From the IMG/VR virus record IMGVR_UViG_3300032085_000337, positions 1-64,000 of that record: 64,000 nt of DNA; one strand, written 5' to 3'. How positions within the stretch are numbered: position 1 is the stretch's first letter; every line of letters starts with the position of its first letter. Source of the stretch: a virus. The notes under the pieces were generated by a model, which did not search any database, was not told the origin of the DNA, and was given only the letters and a program-made list of their open reading frames with translations. Below are positions 7,323-15,659 of this stretch, piece by piece. A program made the position numbers and the translations under genes.

Positions 7323-9334
7323 ATAACTATCAAGAAGTATCAACACGAGCAGAGGTTGTAACACGGCGCACGTACAACCGTCCACTTAACGATGAAGGCA
7401 CTGTGTTCGAGACATGGGCACAAACAGTAGACCGTGTGATCGACCACCAACGATGGCTCTGGGAACGTCAACAACGTGCGGAGTTAAACGAGAAACAATC
7501 AGCAGAACTTACAGAGCTTCGTCAGCTTATGCTTGACCGTAAGGCTACTACATCAGGCCGTACACTCTGGCTAGGTGGTACAGACGTAGCCAAGAAACGT
7601 GAGGCATCTCAGTTTAACTGTAGCTTCGGAAACGTAGAGACAGTTCATGACGTTGTAGATGCTCAGCACCTTCTGCTACAGGGTTGTGGCGTAGGTTTCT
7701 ACCCATCTGTGGGTATCCTCAGTGGCTTTACTGCTCCTGTTGAAGTACAGGTTGTACGTTCAGAGAAGCAGAAGTCTGATCCAAAGGGAGCAGAGGACAA
7801 CGTAGAAGCCTTCTATCAGGAAGACGGTAAGTCAGTATGGGAGGTTGTCGTAGGTGACTCAGCTGAGGCTTGGGCTAAGTCCTTTGGTAAGCTTGTAGCT
7901 ATGAAGAAGCGTGTAGACATTATGCGTCTCAACTACCGTGAAATCCGTGCTGCTGGTATGCGCTTGAAGGGTTACGGCTGGATTAGTTCTGGTGATTCCG
8001 ACTTGTCTGTAGCTCAGACAGCTATCTGTGGTATCCTCAATGATCGTGCAGGTCAGCTGCTACGTCACATGGATATCCTTGATCTGTTGAACCACATGGG
8101 TACAGTCCTGTCTTCACGCCGTAGTGCAGAGATTGCTGTACTCCCTGTGACTAACCCAGAGATTGATGCCTTTATCTCAGCCAAGAAAGACTTCTGGTTG
8201 CATGGCAATGAGCATCGTCAACAGTCTAACAACTCAATCATGTTTGACACCAAGCCTACAAAGTGGGAACTGTCTTACATCTTTGATAAGATTGTAGAAG
8301 CAGGTGGCTCAGAACCAGGATTTATCAATGCTGAGGCTGCTCGTAAACGTGCCCCGTGGTTCAAGGGTGTTAATCCCTGTGCTGAAATCCTCTTGGGTAA
8401 CAAGAGCTTCTGCAACCTTGTAGAGGTAGACTGGGGTAAGTTCCTTGGTGATCACGGTGGACTTGAACGTGCTGTGTGGCTTGCTGCCCGTGCTAACTAT
8501 CGTCAGACATGTGTGAACCTTGATGATGGTGTACTGCAGCGTTCATGGCATGAGCTTAATGAGTTCCTACGTCTCTGTGGTGTTGGTGGTACAGGCATTG
8601 TTAAGTTCCTTGATCACTATACAGGTCGTAACAATGTAGCTTCTATGTTGCAGTCTCTACGTGCTCAGGCACACAAGGGTGCTAACTCAATGGCAGAAGA
8701 GTTTGGTACTCCTATGCCTAAGGCTGTCACTACTGTTAAGCCCTCAGGTACACTGTCTAAGATCATGGACACTACAGAGGGTGTACACAAGCCGCTTGGT
8801 AAGTACATCATCAACAACATCACGTTCTCCAAGGATGATCCAATCATTGCTTCACTTGAGGCAGCTGGATACAAAGTCTTTGAGAAGCCGTTTGAACCCT
8901 CAAGCAAGCTTGTAGCTATGCCTGTGTGTTATGATGATGTTAGCTTTGATGAGGTAGAGACAGATCGGGGTACAGTACATGTTAACCTAGAGTCAGCAGT
9001 AGAACAGTTAGATCGTTACAAACTGTTGATGGACAACTATGTAGACCACAACTGTTCAGTCACAATCAGCTATGACCCATCCGAGGTTCCAGCTATCATT
9101 GACTGGATTCTGACTAACTGGGATACATACGTAGGTGTTTCATTCATCTATCGTAATGACCCTACCAAGACTGCAGAAGACTTGGGCTATGCCTACCTTC
9201 CACAGGAAGTCATCACAGAGGAGGCCTATGTTGCGTATACATCACAGCTTAAGCCTTTGGACCTCTCAGGTCTTACTTCTGACGATGATCTTGTAGATGA
9301 GGCTTGTGCTACAGGTGCTTGTCCTATACGATAG
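7319..9334 (+). CDS. nrdJ: Adenosylcobalamin-dependent ribonucleoside-triphosphate reductase, monomeric class II
   Basis: 671 residues. It makes deoxynucleotides from ribonucleotides using a B12-derived radical. Key cysteines match the Lactobacillus leichmannii enzyme: Cys101 and Cys365 as the redox pair, Cys354 (NPCAE) as the thiyl radical site, and Cys663/Cys668 as the C-terminal reducing pair. The spacings 354-365 and 663-668 are identical to C408-C419 and C731-C736 there. This type of reductase is a hallmark of SIO1/cobaviruses and ties replication to host cobalamin. A glutaredoxin gene follows and could recycle the enzyme. Confidence 0.95.
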   Translation: MNNYQEVSTRAEVVTRRTYNRPLNDEGTVFETWAQTVDRVIDHQRWLWERQQRAELNEKQSAELTELRQLMLDRKATTSGRTLWLGGTDVAKKREASQFNCSFGNVETVHDVVDAQHLLLQGCGVGFYPSVGILSGFTAPVEVQVVRSEKQKSDPKGAEDNVEAFYQEDGKSVWEVVVGDSAEAWAKSFGKLVAMKKRVDIMRLNYREIRAAGMRLKGYGWISSGDSDLSVAQTAICGILNDRAGQLLRHMDILDLLNHMGTVLSSRRSAEIAVLPVTNPEIDAFISAKKDFWLHGNEHRQQSNNSIMFDTKPTKWELSYIFDKIVEAGGSEPGFINAEAARKRAPWFKGVNPCAEILLGNKSFCNLVEVDWGKFLGDHGGLERAVWLAARANYRQTCVNLDDGVLQRSWHELNEFLRLCGVGGTGIVKFLDHYTGRNNVASMLQSLRAQAHKGANSMAEEFGTPMPKAVTTVKPSGTLSKIMDTTEGVHKPLGKYIINNITFSKDDPIIASLEAAGYKVFEKPFEPSSKLVAMPVCYDDVSFDEVETDRGTVHVNLESAVEQLDRYKLLMDNYVDHNCSVTISYDPSEVPAIIDWILTNWDTYVGVSFIYRNDPTKTAEDLGYAYLPQEVITEEAYVAYTSQLKPLDLSGLTSDDDLVDEACATGACPIR

Positions 9335-9442
9335 GTTTTGGCAGCACCTGAGCATGTGTCTAAACTGCTCATTTACTCTGCGGCGTAAGAGTCATAAACT
9401 TACGTTATGGCGTAAAGATCATACAAACTGAAAGGACTTCTT
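9335..9442 (+). other. Intergenic region with two small hairpins
   Basis: 108 bases between the reductase and glutaredoxin genes, the only sizeable gap in this operon. It holds two perfect 6-bp inverted repeats, TGAGCA/TGCTCA with an 11-base loop and CGTAAG/CTTACG with a 9-base loop. A weak promoter-like pair, TTGGCA (9338) and TAAACT (9361) at 17 bases, is also present. No T-run follows the hairpins, so they are not typical terminators; RNA processing or attenuation is possible. Confidence 0.4.
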
Positions 9443-9679
9443 ATGCAGAAGTACATAATGTTAACTCAAGATAACTGTAAGTACTGTACTGCAGCGCTGG
9501 GGTTACTCGAAAGTCTTGGACACAAGGTTGAAGTCTATGACGTACAGGACGAGAACATGAGCCTCGTAGTAAATATGCTCAGAGTCACAAACACAGTACC
9601 TCAGTTGTACGCCCCTGACGGTCAGTTCATCGGTGGTTACACAGAACTTAAGGAGTATCTCAATGACAGTAGTACGTAA
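9443..9679 (+). CDS. Glutaredoxin
   Basis: 78 residues, a full-length small glutaredoxin. The redox motif is CKYC (Cys12/Cys15), with the cis-proline motif TVPQLY near 52-57 and the Gly-Gly-Tyr glutathione/substrate motif near 64-66. It probably reduces the ribonucleotide reductase encoded just upstream. Ribosome-binding site aaagga precedes it. Its end overlaps the next gene by 17 bases. Confidence 0.9.
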   Translation: MQKYIMLTQDNCKYCTAALGLLESLGHKVEVYDVQDENMSLVVNMLRVTNTVPQLYAPDGQFIGGYTELKEYLNDSST

Positions 9680-10112
9680 GCAATTTGACAGAGCACTATA
9701 CGAAGCCTACGATACACCTGCTCGTGATGCTCTGGTTGGTTATCTTGAACTAAAAGGTCACATCATTGTAAACAACGAAGAGAACTTCAATGTTGATGTT
9801 GTTTCTCAGAAGGGAGGATACACTTACTTTAATGAGGTAGAGGTTAAGACTGCATGGAAGGGTGACTGGCCTACTCACTGGTCTGAGATACGTATCCCCC
9901 AGCGCAAGCAACGTCTACTTGACAAACATGTTGACGATGGCAAGAGTGTACTTAACTTTTATATCTTCCGACCAGACTTCAAGCAGGCATGGCGTATCAA
10001 GGATACACTGTTAACTCAGGAAAGTCTCAAGGAAGCCAAGGGCCGATACATCCAGAAGGGTGAGAAGTTCTTCCACATCCCATTCACACAAGCAGAGTTG
10101 ATCAAACTATGA
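9663..10112 (+). CDS. Predicted PD-(D/E)XK-like nuclease family protein
   Basis: 149 residues from ATG 9663; the frame is open further upstream but that part lies inside the glutaredoxin gene. An Asn-Val-Asp-Val strand (about residues 43-46) followed by Glu-Val-Glu-Val-Lys-Thr (about 58-63) fits the Asp...Glu-x-Lys core of a minimal PD-(D/E)XK fold. No accessory domain is seen. It sits between glutaredoxin and PhoH. The nuclease call is from motif pattern only. Confidence 0.55.
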   Translation: MTVVRKQFDRALYEAYDTPARDALVGYLELKGHIIVNNEENFNVDVVSQKGGYTYFNEVEVKTAWKGDWPTHWSEIRIPQRKQRLLDKHVDDGKSVLNFYIFRPDFKQAWRIKDTLLTQESLKEAKGRYIQKGEKFFHIPFTQAELIKL

Positions 10113-10816
10113 GCAAAGAGCCTCCCAAGAAGCAGACACGTACACGGCGCAAGACTACGTACAAAGGGGCAGAAAGTAAGAAGACATCTGGTTTAGTCCC
10201 TCGTACAGATAAACAGAAAGACCTTATTGATGCACTTAAGACAAGCCGCCAAGTCTTTATTCTTGGGCCTGCAGGTACTGGCAAAACATATGTCACGGCG
10301 ACTTATGCTTCCGACCTCTACACGACGAAAGAGATTGATAAGATCGTCATCACAAGACCTCACGTTGCCGTAGGTAAGGAGCTAGGGTTTCTCAAGGGTG
10401 ACCTCACAGAGAAGACTATGCCTTGGGCTTTGCCTGTGCTTGACGTACTAGAGAAACATTTAGGAAAGGGAGCAGTTGAAACAGGTATCAAGAACGGCAA
10501 CATTGAAATGGCTCCTCTTGCACTTATGCGTGGGCGTAGCTTCGATAATGCCTTCATAATTGTAGACGAAACCCAGAACATCTCTACACACGAGTTGAAG
10601 ATGTTGCTCACAAGGGTTGGTGAAGGGACTACTATTGTCCTTAACGGAGATGCTCAACAGTCAGACCTTAAGGAAGCAGATGGTTTGTCAAAGGTTATTC
10701 ACCTAGCCAAGAAGCATCAGCTACCTGTACCTATCATTGAGTTTGGTGTAGACGATATCGTAAGGTCTGACATCACAGCTATGTGGGTACGTACATTTCT
10801 TAAGGAAGGACTATAA
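10109..10816 (+). CDS. phoH: PhoH-like ATPase
   Basis: 235 residues with a basic N-terminal extension. Walker A GPAGTGKT at 53-60, Walker B with VDETQN near 151-156, and the conserved Gly-Asp-x-x-Gln segment near 180-185. PhoH proteins are P-loop ATPases, in some cases linked to RNA; in marine phages they are common auxiliary genes with a disputed link to phosphate stress. It starts 4 bases inside the preceding gene and is near the end of the rightward operon. Confidence 0.95.
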   Translation: MSKEPPKKQTRTRRKTTYKGAESKKTSGLVPRTDKQKDLIDALKTSRQVFILGPAGTGKTYVTATYASDLYTTKEIDKIVITRPHVAVGKELGFLKGDLTEKTMPWALPVLDVLEKHLGKGAVETGIKNGNIEMAPLALMRGRSFDNAFIIVDETQNISTHELKMLLTRVGEGTTIVLNGDAQQSDLKEADGLSKVIHLAKKHQLPVPIIEFGVDDIVRSDITAMWVRTFLKEGL

Positions 10817-11005
10817 ATGTTTACAGCTATCATACTGATGTGTACTTTAGATGGAGGCCTCTGTCGAGCAGTAGCCCACCCTGTTGTAGTTAACGATCTG
10901 ATCTCCTGTACTCTACTGCTAGGCGAAGGTGTTAAGAAAGTAGAAGAACAGGCAGGTTGGAAGGTAGCCAGTTACAGGTGTCTCCCTTGGGGTGAACCTA
11001 CCTAA
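10817..11005 (+). CDS. Small cysteine-containing protein, possibly exported
   Basis: 62 residues with a hydrophobic start (residues 1-8) and four cysteines (9, 16, 31, 54), which suggests a disulfide-bonded periplasmic or secreted product, though no classical signal peptide is present. It starts directly after the PhoH stop and is the last gene before the convergent terminator. Family not recognised. Confidence 0.6.
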   Translation: MFTAIILMCTLDGGLCRAVAHPVVVNDLISCTLLLGEGVKKVEEQAGWKVASYRCLPWGEPT

Positions 11006-11020
11006 CATCGAGACAAGCAA

Positions 11021-11052
11021 AAGCCCCCTTGGAGATTAATCCTTGGGGGCTT
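11021..11052. terminator. Bidirectional Rho-independent terminator between convergent operons
   Basis: Stem AAGCCCCC (11021-11028) with GGGGGCTT (11045-11052), a TT/TT internal loop, then GGA/TCC and the loop GATTAA. A T-rich tail follows on both strands (CTTTGTGTTT rightward, TTTTGCTTGT leftward). It lies exactly where the rightward replication operon and leftward virion operon meet. Confidence 0.9.
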
Positions 11053-11063
11053 CTTTGTGTTTA

Positions 11064-11318
11064 CTACCACTTCACCTTGTCTGCCCAGTAAGCCGCAGAC
11101 ATCTTACCCTTCTTGATGTTCTTGGCATGACGAGCCTTGAATGCTTTGTTTCTAGGTGTACCATCAGGGCTACCCTTGACACCCTTCTGACCAAAGCGGA
11201 TGATCTTCTCTTTACCGTTATCACAGGCCTTAACTACATGAGACTTAGTGGGGTGATCAGGAGTAGTACGAGGCTTGTTACACTTCATCTTGTCTTTATC
11301 TAGTCTTTTACTTGGCAC
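11064..11318 (-). CDS. Conserved basic phage protein
   Basis: 84 residues, very basic, with many Lys and His. It starts with a Lys/Arg-rich segment containing Cys-Asn-Lys-Pro and ends with the segment KKGKMSAAYWADKVKW. I recognise this as a protein widespread in marine podoviruses, without a known function. It is the last gene of the late operon, overlaps the gene before it by 11 bases and ends just before the terminator. A nucleic-acid-binding role would fit the charge but is a guess. Confidence 0.75.
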   Translation of the reverse strand: MPSKRLDKDKMKCNKPRTTPDHPTKSHVVKACDNGKEKIIRFGQKGVKGSPDGTPRNKAFKARHAKNIKKGKMSAAYWADKVKW

Positions 11319-11568
11319 GGTCTCTCTCCATCATCCCTTTAATCGCATTAATGTTCTCGTCAATCCTAGCCATAGCAACAGCCTGTGCCTGTACACTAGC
11401 CTCAAGAGCAATTAAACGGGTCTCATGGCGTACCAGTTCCCTTGTGTTACTCTCAATCTCACTGTCAAGTGAAGCTACAAACCACACGAGGGCTATCGTT
11501 TGCATGAGAATTGCGAGTATAAAGGTTACGGGAACTGATTTGCTTAAGTGCCATTGAGTGTCAGCCAC
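11308..11568 (-). CDS. Membrane-anchored coiled-coil protein (holin or inner spanin candidate)
   Basis: 86 residues. One membrane segment (about 13-33) with few charges before it, then a long heptad-like helical region (about 36-80). This is the shape of type II holins and of inner-membrane spanins. It overlaps the spanin-like lipoprotein gene by 8 bases. With a lipoprotein that itself has a membrane anchor next to it, a holin is the better guess. Confidence 0.55.
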   Translation of the reverse strand: MADTQWHLSKSVPVTFILAILMQTIALVWFVASLDSEIESNTRELVRHETRLIALEASVQAQAVAMARIDENINAIKGMMERDRAK

Positions 11569-11896
11569 GGTATCTTCCTAGTGTTATTGTTTTTAAGAGA
11601 CCAATCCAGATTTCTCTGGGTGAAGGGAGAACCCATCCAAGGATGAGGAGAAGGATAACCCAAACAGGGATGTCCTGATTGCTTATGTTGAGAGACCCCA
11701 CAGAGCCGCTAGGAGCAACCCCTGAGTAAACAGTCTCTGCCTTGGTAATGTCACCTACCTGAACGCCTGTCTGGTTGTTCTCAGCGCCTGCCTGTACGTT
11801 AGCAGCTACGTTAGGTCCACCCCCACCTAGAAGGGATAATGGATTGAGACATCCTGATAGTAAAAGGATAAGGGATAATGCAGTTAGGTGTCTCAT
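11561..11896 (-). CDS. Lipoprotein with C-terminal membrane segment (unimolecular spanin-like)
   Basis: 111 residues. N-terminal signal with lipobox Leu-Leu-Ser-Gly-Cys (Cys16), then a Gly/Asn/Thr-rich periplasmic region, then a strong membrane segment (about 75-91) ending in a short basic tail. One chain anchored in both the outer membrane (lipid) and inner membrane is the topology of a unimolecular spanin such as phage T1 gp11, which would fuse the membranes in the last step of lysis. Neighbouring lysis-type genes support this. Confidence 0.65.
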   Translation of the reverse strand: MRHLTALSLILLLSGCLNPLSLLGGGGPNVAANVQAGAENNQTGVQVGDITKAETVYSGVAPSGSVGSLNISNQDIPVWVILLLILGWVLPSPREIWIGLLKTITLGRYRG

Positions 11897-12969
11897 TCCT
11901 TTCTAGCCTTAGGTCTAAGTGATGTTTTGACAGCAGGGGCTTGACCTAGGTTTAGCTTGAAAGACCTTCCCTCGTCACGGCTATCGTCTATGTAGTCTCT
12001 CGAACCTAAAAGAAAACCTAGTGCTCTTATCTGTTCGTAATTTAAGCCCTCTTTAAAAACACTCTGTGTAATATCTAAGAGAACCTCTAGTTCAGTAAAT
12101 TTACCATCCTCAATAGCTTTTTCAAACTGTTCTGTTTTGTACTCAACACCGTCTATCATAATTTCATTGTAGTTGAATTGGTCTTCTACAATTATGTCGT
12201 TGTTCTCGTCTATGTAAGCATTAAACTGTCCAAGCATTAGTTTAGCCTCACTTAGAGGATTTCTTTCAGCCAGTACTTCTACGATCTGTGAGGCACTTGA
12301 ACCCCCTGATTGGTTTACAGAAATACCATCCTGCAATTCTCTGTATATCTCCCTATCAATAGTGATAGAACCCTTTTCAAGGAGACCCTTATCAATCACA
12401 AGTTTTCGGATGAACTGTCTCCCTCCTTCAGACAAGACTGACTCACCTTTTGTAATACCTACGTTAGATAGAGCAGTGTTTACTTTACCGAAAGCAAGGT
12501 CATTAAGAAAGTTCAGACCTACAGGGGATGTTACGGCCTTTATCCACTTAGAAGCTCTTTCACCATTAGTTTGGAGAGCCTGACCAAAGCTAGTCATTTC
12601 AGTACCCTCTGGTACGTCTCCTTGTATCGGAGCTTTGTCAGAAACCTCAGGTAAGGCAGAAGAAACCTCGTCCACAACGGACTGGACAGAACCCATCAAA
12701 CCTTCACCTGCGGCCTGTGCGGTATCCATGATTGCTGGAAGAACACTACCTGCAGCTTCTACGCCAGTTGTAGCTGCATCTATAACATCTTCTAGCTCAG
12801 GAAGGTAGTCGTATACGTCATCTGCTTCGTCGATAATGGATTTCTTACCTGAGACCATAGCCTCTGCAGCCCCGTCTACTACAGACTGCCAGAGGGAAGT
12901 CCCACTGCTTGCGACATCCTCAACTGCACTACTTGTTTGTGCAGCTGCTAAGTTCCATGAGCTTGCCAT
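11893..12969 (-). CDS. Late protein, probably virion-associated
   Basis: 358 residues. Ala/Ser/Val-rich amphipathic N-terminal 120 residues, then a mixed-charge body; no signal peptide, no clear membrane segment, no known enzyme motif. It follows the peptidoglycan hydrolase gene with stop and start touching (position 12,969) and precedes the lysis genes. Content and place suggest an internal virion or ejection protein. Family not recognised. Confidence 0.6.
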   Translation of the reverse strand: MASSWNLAAAQTSSAVEDVASSGTSLWQSVVDGAAEAMVSGKKSIIDEADDVYDYLPELEDVIDAATTGVEAAGSVLPAIMDTAQAAGEGLMGSVQSVVDEVSSALPEVSDKAPIQGDVPEGTEMTSFGQALQTNGERASKWIKAVTSPVGLNFLNDLAFGKVNTALSNVGITKGESVLSEGGRQFIRKLVIDKGLLEKGSITIDREIYRELQDGISVNQSGGSSASQIVEVLAERNPLSEAKLMLGQFNAYIDENNDIIVEDQFNYNEIMIDGVEYKTEQFEKAIEDGKFTELEVLLDITQSVFKEGLNYEQIRALGFLLGSRDYIDDSRDEGRSFKLNLGQAPAVKTSLRPKARKE

Positions 12970-13622
12970 TACTGTTCAATCTCCGCAATTACCTTATTCA
13001 AGGTGTTATTGTCTACGAACTTGAAACCCTCCCAGATACCCCGAAGTCTACTACGTTTTTCAGAGATTGTCTTACCACGACCCAACGTTTCCTTAGCATA
13101 AAAGAGGAACATCTTGTCTTGTGTTTCTTTGTTGAATACTGTATCAGCTGGAAGGTTCATACGACGAGTAAGATAACGGAGTGTTGAACCTATAATCTGG
13201 TACTTACCCATAGGTGTAGAGGTAAGCCCGTTCTTGTAGGCGTATGTGCTCTCATCTAGGCGTGGTTTAACATACCGACCATACTCTCCCGATGCTCTTG
13301 AGAAATCAGTAAGCTCTCCAATGGTCATGCTTGAAACAGAGACACCTTTGAATGGTGTGTTTTCTCTCTCGAAGTTACCGTAGAGTGTATCATAGCTCTG
13401 TGCTTCTACTTTACGAAGTGTAGTCTGTGTAGTAGAAGTAGGTTGTAGAGCAGTAATACCGCTTGTGGCAGAGGTAGGAGGTGTACCTGCACCAGCTTGG
13501 TAGGTAGCACCACCCGTAGAGGGAGATGCTTTGGCTTGGTAACTACTCAGGTTAAGCAGTTCAGGCTTATAGTCAGGCATGTCCTTAGACAGTGTTTGAC
13601 CTTTGTTCCACGCACTTGTCAT
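12969..13622 (-). CDS. Peptidoglycan hydrolase, lambda R-like lytic transglycosylase
   Basis: 217 residues from ATG 13,622, one base after the stop of the upstream gene; the frame extends further upstream but only as overlap with that gene. The N-terminal half is Ser/Thr/Pro-rich. The C-terminal half has Ser-Gly-Glu-Tyr-Gly, then Thr-Pro-Met-Gly-Lys-Tyr-Gln-Ile, the pattern of glycosidase families of lambda R type, with the Glu as likely acid. It is the only cell-wall hydrolase I see in phage A, so it may serve as endolysin, as virion-borne enzyme, or both. Confidence 0.65.
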   Translation of the reverse strand: MTSAWNKGQTLSKDMPDYKPELLNLSSYQAKASPSTGGATYQAGAGTPPTSATSGITALQPTSTTQTTLRKVEAQSYDTLYGNFERENTPFKGVSVSSMTIGELTDFSRASGEYGRYVKPRLDESTYAYKNGLTSTPMGKYQIIGSTLRYLTRRMNLPADTVFNKETQDKMFLFYAKETLGRGKTISEKRSRLRGIWEGFKFVDNNTLNKVIAEIEQ

Positions 13623-13623
13623 A

Positions 13624-15657
13624 TTAAGGCTTTCTGTAAGTTTTTCCATCTGAGGGATCAATAAAATAAGAACCACTAGGTAGACTGTTATAGAAATCAA
13701 CACCTTCTTCATCTGTGGCTCCTTTGAAAGTAAATGGATTTTCTTGACCACCAAGTGCTGGAGGAAGTTCAGTAGTTGTAATAGTATTACCGAGAGTATC
13801 AGCAGTTTCCTGTGCAATCTTGGCTGCTTCTGGGTCTTCAGTAAACGATGGGAGAGCCAGTTTCAACTTAGCTGCAGTGTCCTTGAAGGACTTGAGGCGC
13901 TGGGGGATACCACGTACGGTACTATACCGACTTGCAATACCCTTCCAGAGAGAACTCTCAAGTACTTTAGTTGCTGCATCAAACCGTTCAAACTCAGGTG
14001 AGTCAGGAGTGATCTTACCCTCACGAGCAAGACGGTTCTTCAGGCTGATCTTGGCTGTTCCACCCTCTGCCCAGAGTGCTTCAAAGTCTCCACCATAGTA
14101 AACAGATACAACAGCTGCGATCTCTTGCAGTACTGGATCGTCCTTTACATCAAGAGTAAACTTACCGTTAGTCTCATCAATCTTAACCTGAGGGATACGG
14201 CTTACTAGACCAGCAGCAAGTACACCATAACGGGCTTGGTTGTGTTGAAGGGCTGCACCCATCTGAGCACGGAGGTTACCAGCTACACGACCAGCCTCTC
14301 CGCCCTGTGCCTGCAGTGCATTCACACGAGCAATGTTACGGTTAGAGAAAAGTACATCAAAGTTCTGTGAGGAAGGCTTATCATTCTGAGTGAGGTCATA
14401 CGAAAGGGCAGTGACACTTGAGGCATAGGCATTGATAGCCTCAGGAGAGTCAAGAGAACCAGCCTCAAGACCTGTAATAGCTGAACGGTGGTATGCTCTG
14501 AACTTAGCCTTCTCTACAATCTTCATCCCCTCATACTTTTCACCCAGTTCAGTAGGGAAAGGACTAGGAGGAATGTCGAAACCACCCTCAGGTACGTCAC
14601 CTGTCTGTTGACCAGAAGGTGCTACACCCATAAGCTCAAGAATAACAGGATCGAAGTTAAGGGCAGAGTGGTCAACCTCAGGGATTTCACCCATATTAGC
14701 AAGGTCTGCAGTGATATCATCTGCAATAGTTGCAGCCATCTTAATCATGAAGTCAGAATCCTTAGCTGCAAGAGCAGACAAAGGACTTTTCCCAGAGAGA
14801 GAGATGACACCCATAAGTTGCTTAGCTTTAGCAGTAGCCCCCTTGGCATCGTAGTCTTCTAGACGGGTAAAGACATCTTCGATACTCTGAAGGCGTGTCT
14901 CCATCAAAGCCCACTGCTCAAGAGCCGCCTTACCAGTTGGCTTCTGGAAAGAAGGGTTGGATTTAAGGAGGAGGAATCCGTCCTGAAGTTGGCGCAAGGT
15001 TTTTAGGCTGAGGTTCTCACCACGTTGCTCTACTTGCAGACCTGCAGAAACGGCCTTGATAAAGCTATCAAGTGTTTTCATGTTCTGGTCAAAGCCAGCA
15101 CTAAAGTCGATGTTACCTTGAAGAATACCAGCGTTTGCTGCTACCTGAAAGGCTGCATAGTTGTTACGAGCACGTTCCGCAGCTACATCTTGAGAAATTG
15201 TTTCCCCTTCTGCCTCTGCCTTTTTTATTTCAATGTCTACTAAACCTAGTCGAACAGTCTCATCTGTCTTATTAAACATCTCTGTTGCTGTGTCTACAGG
15301 AGTTTCAACCTGTTTAGGTACATAGAAGATATCCTCACCAATCGTCTTAGTTAGGACAGCTTTTTGGTCACTGTTCAGACTCAGGTTAGCAAAGGTGGTC
15401 CCATACTTAGAAGCCACTTGGTCAGGTGACATACCTGAAGCAAGGTCTTGTTCTACATTACGGATGTTTTCAACGAAAACTGCGTTGTTACGGTCTGTCT
15501 GAGTAGGTCCACTTCCCGCACGTAGTTTTGCTGATCTCTCAGCTGCACCCAAAAGGCCTCCCAAAGCTGAAGCAGCAATGGAAGTCCCTGACATACTCTG
15601 TACTGGTTGAGGTGCGGATGCGGCCCCAGATACGTTCTGGTCTAGTGTAAAAGCCAT
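13624..15657 (-). CDS. Internal virion protein (T7 gp15-like position)
   Basis: 677 residues, mostly helical, polar, with no membrane segment. It follows the 1484-residue protein and precedes the peptidoglycan hydrolase, which matches the internal core/ejection block of podoviruses. Sequence is too divergent to align to T7 gp15 by eye; the role as an ejected core protein is from position and size. Confidence 0.7.
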   Translation of the reverse strand: MAFTLDQNVSGAASAPQPVQSMSGTSIAASALGGLLGAAERSAKLRAGSGPTQTDRNNAVFVENIRNVEQDLASGMSPDQVASKYGTTFANLSLNSDQKAVLTKTIGEDIFYVPKQVETPVDTATEMFNKTDETVRLGLVDIEIKKAEAEGETISQDVAAERARNNYAAFQVAANAGILQGNIDFSAGFDQNMKTLDSFIKAVSAGLQVEQRGENLSLKTLRQLQDGFLLLKSNPSFQKPTGKAALEQWALMETRLQSIEDVFTRLEDYDAKGATAKAKQLMGVISLSGKSPLSALAAKDSDFMIKMAATIADDITADLANMGEIPEVDHSALNFDPVILELMGVAPSGQQTGDVPEGGFDIPPSPFPTELGEKYEGMKIVEKAKFRAYHRSAITGLEAGSLDSPEAINAYASSVTALSYDLTQNDKPSSQNFDVLFSNRNIARVNALQAQGGEAGRVAGNLRAQMGAALQHNQARYGVLAAGLVSRIPQVKIDETNGKFTLDVKDDPVLQEIAAVVSVYYGGDFEALWAEGGTAKISLKNRLAREGKITPDSPEFERFDAATKVLESSLWKGIASRYSTVRGIPQRLKSFKDTAAKLKLALPSFTEDPEAAKIAQETADTLGNTITTTELPPALGGQENPFTFKGATDEEGVDFYNSLPSGSYFIDPSDGKTYRKP

Positions 15658-15659
15658 TC

